From Paraescarpia echinospica (Eukaryota; Annelida; Polychaeta; Sabellida; Siboglinidae): 64,000 bases of DNA. Within the stretch, counting starts at the first letter, position 1, and every line of letters starts with the position of its first letter. A program made the translations under genes and the position numbers. Below, piece after piece: positions 57,469-64,000 of the stretch. The stretch covers positions 33,422,774-33,486,773 of the forward strand of contig CM034539.1 of assembly GCA_020002185.1 (NCBI GenBank). Reading direction: 5' to 3'. The notes below the pieces were generated by a model, which searched no databases, was not told the origin of the DNA, and saw only the letters and a program-made list of their open reading frames with translations.

Positions 57469-57548
57469 TTTGACCTTTGACCTTTGACATATCACCTCTG
57501 GCATTGACCTTTGACATTTACCTCTGACCTTTGACCTCTGACCTCTGA
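57469..57548. repeat. TTTGACC minisatellite
   Basis: About ten TTTGACC / CTCTGACC units in tandem. Confidence 0.9.
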
Positions 57549-57884
57549 ACAAATTAGTGGCGCCTTCTAGTGAGTAGGAGCAAACATAAAATTAATCGAT
57601 AATTGTAGTGCTGACATCTAGTGACTATAATACAATCAAAAATCGATGACTATATATAGCGTATGGTTATGTGCGTGGTTATGACGTATGCGTGGTTATA
57701 TGTGTGGTTATGAGGTATGCGTGGTTATATGTGTGGTTACCTTTGCAATGAAATAAATACACTGTATTGCGAATATTTGTATTTATTGTAGGTTCCTGTG
57801 CAAGCTATATGAAGTTTACTTCAGCTTAATAATAATGCCACCAAAAGAATACCGAAATAAGATATCTCCAGAGCAGTGGCATCT

Positions 57885-59520
57885 TATAAAAGAGGTGGTA
57901 ATGTAGTGGTTAGTGCTCTCATAATGAGGTGGTCGTGTAGTGTTTGAGCAGTGAACTCTCATACCAGAGGCGGGAGTGTAGTGGTTAGAGCAGTGAATTC
58001 TCATACTAGAGGTGGTAGTGTAGTGCTTAGGGCAGTGGATTCTCGTACAAGAGGTGGTAGTGTAGTGGTTAGAGCAGTGGCCTCTTATACCAGAGGTGAT
58101 AGTGTAGTGGTTAGTGCTCTCATACAGAGGTGGTAGTTTAGCGGTTAGGACAGAAGACTCTCGTACCAGAGGTGGTAGTGTAGTGGTCAGAGCAGTGCAC
58201 TCTCAAATAGAGGTGGTAGTGTAGTGGTTAGAGCAGCGGACTCTCATTTGAAGATGTGGCAGTGTAGTGGGTAGGGCAGCGGACTCTCATACAGTGGTGG
58301 TCGTGTAGTGTTTGAGCAGTGGACGCAAGGTATACTGCCCATTAACCAGCAATGTGTACTGCCCACTAACCTGCAAGGTATAATGCTAACTAACCCGCAA
58401 GGTATACAAGGTGACCGTGGAAGAACGGTGCTGGATGGGAGGTTGTTAGGCGTGGTTCAGGGGCCCCACCCCCACAGTGGAATCTGATACCAGAGGCGGG
58501 AGTGTAGTGGTTATAACAGTGGGCTCTCTTACCAGAGGTGGTAGTGTAGTTGTTAGGGCTCTCATACCAGATATGGTAGTGTAATGCTTAGGGCAGTGGA
58601 CTCTCGTACAAGAGGTGGTGGTATAGTGGTTAGAGCAGAAGAGTTTTATACCAGAGGTGGTAGGGTAGCGGTTAGTGATCTCATACTGAAGTGGTCGTGT
58701 AGTGTTTGAGCAGTGAACTCTCATACCAGTGGCAGGAGTGTAGTGGTTAGAGCAGTGGGCTCTCTTACCAGAGGTGGTAGTGTAGTGGTTTGAGCAGTGA
58801 ATTCTCATACCAGAGGTGGTAGTGTAGTGCTTTGGGCAGTGGAATGTCGTACAAGAGGTGGTAGTGTAGTGGTTAGAGCAGTGACCTCTTATACCAGAGG
58901 TGATAGTGTAGTGGTTAGTGCTCTCATACAGAGGTGGTAGTTTAGCGGTTACGGCAGAAGACTCTCGTACCAGAGTTGGCAGTGTAGTGGGTAGGACAGT
59001 GCACTCTCAAATAGAGGTGGTAGTGTAGTGGTTAGAGCAGTGCACTCTCAAATAGAGGTGGTAGTGTAGTTGTTAGAGCAGCGGACTCTCATACAGTGGT
59101 GGTCGTGTAGTGTTTGAGCAGTGGACGCAAGGTATACTGCCCATTAACCTGCAATGTGTTCTACCTATTAACCTGCAATGTGTACTGCCCCACTAACCTG
59201 TAAGGTATACTGCTAACTAATCCGCAAGGTATACAAGGTGACCGTGGGAGGAGGTGATAGTGTAGTGGTTAGAGCAGTGGACTCTTATACCAGAGGTGAT
59301 AGTGTTGTGATTTGTGCTCTCAAACAAAGGTGGTAGTTTAGCGGTTAGGGCAGTGGACTCTCGTACCAGAGTTAGTAGTGTAGTGTTTAGAACAGTGGTT
59401 TCTCATACAGAGGTGGTAGTGTAGTGGTTAGAGCAGCGGAATCTCATTCAAGAGGTGGGAGTGTAGTAACTAGGGCAGTAGACACTTTTTCAGATATGGT
59501 CGTGTAGTGTTTGAGCAGTG
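57885..59520 (+). repeat. 42-bp tRNA-like tandem arrays, left arm
   Basis: Units contain GGTAGTGTAGTGGTTAGAGC then AGTGGACTCTCATACCAGAG. TAGTGTAGTGG fits the Pol III box A consensus TRGYNNANNNG at every defined position. The TGGACTCTCATACCA part mimics an anticodon arm with CTC where a tRNA-Glu anticodon would be. No box B. Three sub-arrays are separated by GCAAGGTATACTGCCCATTA blocks at about 58325-58470, 59124-59250 and (leading to the core) 59520-59690. Confidence 0.85.
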
Positions 59521-60129
59521 GACGCAAGGTATACTGCCCATTAACCTCCAATGTGTATTACCCATTAACCTGCAATGTGTACTACCCACTAACCTGCAAG
59601 GTATCTAACCCGCAAGGTATACAAGGTGACCGTGGGAGAACGGTGTTGGATGGGAGTTTGTTAGGCGTGGTTCAGGGCCCTTTCTTTACGAACGCCACCT
59701 CGTCCACGGGCCAGTGTCCCTTACCTGCGCATCATTCAGCGCGGTGGATTATTTTATACCAGACATCGCTCATAAACGGACCTCCTGGACAAAACTTTTA
59801 GTGTAGTAAATATAAACTCACCGTCTCCTTTAATTCTCTATAATCCGACTATTGCACCAATAAATCCACCTTCAATTCAGCAGCAGTCTTACTTGTCTAG
59901 CTAGCTTTCGTTATGAATTCTCCGCCTAGCATTCATTCCGTGCAAGTTCGTAATACAACGCCAACGCTGCTGACCTGTGATCTATTGCCTAGTTAAGCTG
60001 TAGCCGGCTTACGCACGAGCGCGCCTGCCCGCGCTAGGCACCCTTCCTCAGCACACACACCCCCAGCCTCGCTAACGGAGCTCCGCCCGGCGTTTGTACA
60101 CACAGCAAAACACTATCACTTCTGGTATA

Positions 60130-61070
60130 AGAGTCCACTGGTGTATAATGTGTAGCGCATAGTGGCTAAGACATAAGTATAAGGTGTAGAACATAGTGGT
60201 TAAGACATAAGTATAAGGTTTAAGGTGTAGTGCATAGTGGCTAAGACATAAGTATAAGGTATAGCGCATAGTGGTTAAGGCATAAGTATAAGGTATAAGG
60301 TGTAGTGCATAGTGGTTAAGACATAAGTATAAGGTATAAGTATAGCGCATAGTGGTTAAGACATAAATGTAAAATATAAGGTGTAGTGCATAGTGGTTAA
60401 GACATAAGTATAATATATAAGTTTTGTCCAGGAGGTCCGTTTATGAGCGTTGTCTGGTATAAAATAATCCACCGCGCTGAATGATGCGCGAGTAAGGGAC
60501 ACTGGCCCTTGGACGAGATGGCGTTCGTAACGAAAGCTATCTAGACAAATAAGGCTGCTGCTGTATTGAAGGTGGATTTATTGGTGCACACCTTATACTT
60601 ATGTCTTAGCCACTATGCGCTACACCTTATACCTTATATTTATGTCTTAACCACTATGCGCTATACCTTATACCGTATAGTTATGTCTTATCCACTATGC
60701 ACTACACATTATTCCTTATACTTATATCTTAACCACTATGCGCTATACCATATACCTTATACTTATATCTTAACCACTATGCGCTATACCATATACCTTA
60801 TACTTATATCTTAACCACTATGCACTATACCTTATACCTTATACTTATGTCTTAACCACTATGCACTACACATTATTCCTTATACTTATATCTTAACCAC
60901 TATGCGCTATACCATATACCTTATACTTATGTCTTAACCACTATGCACTACACATTATTCCTTATACTTATATCTTAACCACTATGCGCTATACCTTATA
61001 CCTTATACTTATGTCTTAACCACTATGCACTACACCTTACACCTTATACTGAGGTCTTAGCCACTAGTAT
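60130..61070. repeat. Inner inverted arrays of ~40-bp units
   Basis: 60130-60420 has units of GTGTAGTGCATAGTGGTTAA then GACATAAGTATAAGGT. 60588-61070 has the reverse complement (ACCTTATACTTATGTCTTAA then CCACTATGCGCTA). The spacer 60420-60588 holds a third, partial copy of the core (GGAGGTCCGTTTATGAGCG). Confidence 0.88.
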
Positions 61071-61904
61071 TACGAGCTTGCACGGGATGGGTGCTAGGCG
61101 GAGAATTCATAACGAAAGCTAGCTAGACAAATAAGGTTATACTATACTAAATGCGGTCTAGGCATTAGCCGTAGTTTTGTCCGTTTATAGGCGGCCTAGG
61201 AGTTCATGGTGTAGAATAATTCACCGCGCGAAAGAACGCGGCTAGGAGTTTATGTTGAAGTAAGTTAATCCACCGCGAGTGACACGGCACCCGGGACGAG
61301 GGGCTGTTCGAACGCCGGGCGGAGCTCCGTTAGCGAGGCTGGGGGGTGTGTGTGCTGAGGAAGGGTGCCTAGCGCTGGCAGGCGCGCTCGCGCGTAAGCC
61401 GGCTACAGCTTAACTAGGCTATAGATCACGTCAGCAGCGTCGGCGTTGTATTACGAGCTTGCACGGAATGAATGCTAGGCGGAGAATTCATAACGAAAGC
61501 TAGCTACACAAATAAGACTGCTGCTGAATTGAAGGTATATTTATTGGTGCAATAGTCGGATTATAGAGAATTAAAGGAGACGGTGAGTTTATATTTACTA
61601 CACTAAAAGTTTTTTTCCAGGAGGTCCGTTTATGAGCGTTGTCTGGTATAAAATAATCCACCGCGCTGAATGATGCGAGGGTAAGGGACACTGGCCCGTG
61701 GACCAGGTGGCGTTCGTAACGAAAGGGCCCTGAACCACGCCTAACAACCTCCCATCCAACACATTTCTCCCACGGTCACCTTGTATACCTTGCGGGTTAA
61801 TTAGCAGTATACCTTGCAGGTTAGTCAGCAGTACACATTGCAGGATAATGGGTAGTACACATTGCAGGTTAATGGGCAGTATACCTTGCGTCCACAGCTC
61901 AAAC

Positions 61905-64000
61905 ATTACACGACCACATATGAAAAAGAGTCTACTGCCCTAGTCACTACACTCCCACCTCTTGAATGAGATTCCGCTGCTCTAACCACTACACTACCAC
62001 CTCTGTATGAAAATCCACTGCTCTAAACACTACACTACCAACTCTGGTACGAGAGTCCACTACCCTAACCGCTAAACTACCACCTCTGTATGAGAGCACA
62101 AACCGCAACACTATCACCTCTGGTATAAGAGTCCACTGCTCTAACCACTACACTACCTCCTCCTCCCACGGTCACCTTGTATACCTTGCGGATTAGTTAG
62201 CAGTATACCTTACAGGTTAGTGGGGCAGTACACATTGCAGGTTAATAGGTAGAACACATTGCAGGTTAATGGGCAGTATACCCTGCGTCCACTGCTCAAA
62301 CACTACACGACCACCACTGTATGAGAGTCCACTGCCCTAGCCACTACACTACCACCTCTTCAAATGAGAGTCCGCTGCTCTAACCACTACACTACCACCT
62401 CTATTTGAGAGTGTACTGCTCTATCCACTACACTACCACCTTTGTATGAGAGTACAAATCACAACACTATCACTTCTGGTATAAGAGTCCACTGCTCTAA
62501 CCACTACACTACTCTGGTAAGAGAGTCTTCTGCCCTAACCGCTAAACTACCACCTCTGTATGAGAGCACTAACCACTACACTATCACCTCTGGTATAAGA
62601 GGCCACTGCTCTAACCACTACACTACCTCCTCCAGTAAGAGAACCCACTGCTCTAACCACTACACTCCCGACTCTGGTATGAGAGTTTACTGCTCAAACA
62701 CTACACTACCACCTGTGGTACGAAAGCACTAACCGCTAAACTACCACCTCTATATGAGAGCACAAACCACAACACTATCACCGCTGGTATGAGAGTCCAC
62801 TGCCCTAAGCACTACATTACCATCTCCGGTATGAGAGTTCACTTCCCTAAGCACTACGTTATCATTTCTGGTATAAGAGTCCACTGCTCTAACCACTACA
62901 CTACTCTGGTAAGAGAGTCTTCTGCCCAAACCACTAAACTACCACCTCTATATGAGAGCACTAACCACTACACTATCGCCTCTGGTATAAGAGGCCACTG
63001 CTCTACCCACTACACTACCACCTCTTGAACGAGAGTCCACTGCCCTAAGCACTACGTTATCACCTCTGGTATGAGAGCCCACTGCTCTAACCACTACACT
63101 CCCGCTTCTGGTATGAGACTCCACTGCTCAAACACTACACGACCACCTCAGTATGAGAGCACTAACCACTACACTACCACCTCTGGTATAAGACGCCACT
63201 GCTCTAACCACTACACCACCACCTCTTGTACGAGAGTCCACTGCCCTAAGTACTACACTACCACCTCTGGTATGAGAGCCTTAACAACTACAAAACCAAT
63301 TCTGGTAAGAGAGCCCATTGCTCTAACCACTACACTCCCGCCTCTGGTATGAGAGTTCACTGCTCAAACACTACACGACCACATCTGAAAAAGAGTCTAC
63401 TGCCCTAGTCACTACACTCCCACCTCTTGAATGAGATTCCGCTGCTCTAACCACTACACCACCACCTCTGGTATGAGAGTCCACTGCCCTAAGAACTACG
63501 TTATCACCTCTGGTACGAGAGCCCACTGCTGTAACCACTACACTCCCGCCTCTGGTATGAGAGTCCACTGCTCAAAACTAAATGACCACCTCAGTATGAG
63601 AGCACTAACCACTAAACTACCACCTCTGGTATAAGAGTCCACTGCTCTAACCACTACACTACCACCTCCTCCCACGGTCACCTTGTATACATTGTGGATT
63701 AGTTAGCAGTATACCTTACAGGTTAGTGGGGAAGTACACATTGCAGATTAATAGGTACAACACATTGCAGGTTAATGGACAGTATACCTTGCGTCCACTG
63801 CTCAAACACTACACGACCACCACTGTATGAGAGTCCACTGCCCTAGCCACTACACTACCACCTCTTCAAATGAGAGTCCGCTGCTCTAACCACTACACTA
63901 CCACCTCTATTTGAGAGTGTACTGCTCTATCCACTACACTACCACCTTTGTATGAGAGTACAAATCACAACACTATCACTTCTGGTATAAGAGTCCACTG
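61905..64000 (-). repeat. 42-bp tRNA-like tandem arrays, right arm
   Basis: Reverse complement of the left-arm units (CTCTGGTATGAGAGTCCACT then GCTCTAACCACTACACTACC), dozens of copies. Separated by ATACCTTGCGGGTTA-type blocks at 61770-61900, 62160-62300 and 63665-63800. The array continues to the window end. Open frames such as SNHYTTTSGMRVHC repeats are artefacts. Confidence 0.88.

Larger units (their letters stand above)
56429..57884. other. Start of ABCB intron 8: assorted short repeats
   Basis: Holds two direct copies of a ~120-bp segment (56916-57030 and 57192-57316), a GACCTAGTTTTTTT repeat (57131-57188), ACTAATTAGT-rich sequence (57060-57470), a CTTTGACCTCTGACC repeat (57469-57548) and GTATGCGTGGTTATATGTGT repeats (57660-57740). 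No exon was recognised. Confidence 0.7.
57885..64000. mobile_element. Foldback-like element: giant inverted repeat of tandem tRNA-like units
   Basis: The left arm (57885 to about 60115) and the right arm (about 61300 to beyond 64000) are inverted copies. From the outside inward each has 42-bp arrays, blocks of GCAAGGTATACTGCC sub-repeats, and a unique ~450-bp core (59640-60110; 61305-61760). The cores are near identical, for example CGCCGGGCGGAGCTCCGTTA and GCGTAAGCCGGCTACAGCTT in one orientation. Between them lies an inner inverted pair of ~40-bp arrays (60130-60420; 60588-61070). No protein frame. The layout is that of foldback-type DNA elements. The right edge is cut by the window. Confidence 0.75.

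Noticed and set aside
57885..59520. Array of true tRNA genes
   Set aside because: Units lack a T-arm and box B, and acceptor stems are missing; only the D-arm and anticodon-arm portion is imitated.
57816..63634. Frames with repeated SNHYTTTSGMRVHC or TRGGSVVVRAV peptides
   Set aside because: Produced by the 42-bp tandem units (a multiple of three); no start context, no splice logic, and both strands are open.
56429..64000. Nucleotide-binding domain exons of the ABCB gene
   Set aside because: Searched for frames with Walker A, LSGGQ or Walker B motifs; none seen, only repeats.

Overview
The window is eukaryotic, from a multicellular animal and probably a marine invertebrate. Coding sequence is split into short exons with GT/AG borders and matched phases. 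Introns run to several kilobases, and most of the DNA is retroelements, satellites and microsatellites. I cannot name the species. The mix of L2/CR1-type LINEs, Penelope-like elements, tRNA-derived SINEs and a THAP/P2X7-like gene pair fits molluscs, other lophotrochozoans or invertebrate deuterostomes.

Two multi-exon host genes run left to right. Five consecutive exons (2.3-8.9 kb) encode the interior of a large secreted protein of unrecognised family with a furin-type RRRRS site; both ends lie outside what I can see. Eight exons (28.4-56.4 kb) encode the first 419 residues of an ABCB1-like (P-glycoprotein, MDR) transporter: the cytosolic N-terminus and all of the first six-helix domain. Every exon junction keeps phase. 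The nucleotide-binding domains are not here and must lie beyond 64 kb. Between these genes, at 11.6-17.2 kb, a P2X7-like exon (+) and a THAP-domain gene (-) face each other, each with a perfect TGACGTCA less than 100 bp before its start.

The rest is nested mobile DNA. A CR1-type LINE fragment lies at 9.1-10.2 kb. At 18.4-25.4 kb a Penelope-like element (-) with inverted terminal arms has been split twice: by a 24-copy, 73-bp minisatellite that grew out of its own coding sequence, and by an essentially full-length L2-type LINE (+) with a TTCGG target duplication. Three more LINEs lie in ABCB introns (30.0-33.0, 48.6-51.7 and 52.7-56.2 kb). A Ty3/Gypsy relic (-) is split by a transposon with long inverted repeats carrying a decayed multi-copy gene (34.5-37.8 kb). 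tRNA-derived SINEs, small non-autonomous DNA elements, and GT/CA, ATT and TCAC arrays fill most remaining intron space.

The last 6 kb (57.9-64.0 kb) is the most unusual part. It is a giant inverted repeat whose arms are built from dozens of ~42-bp units resembling the D-arm and anticodon arm of a tRNA, each with a Pol III box A match but no box B. It is arranged around near-identical unique cores and an inner inverted array, and looks like a young foldback-type element inside ABCB intron 8.
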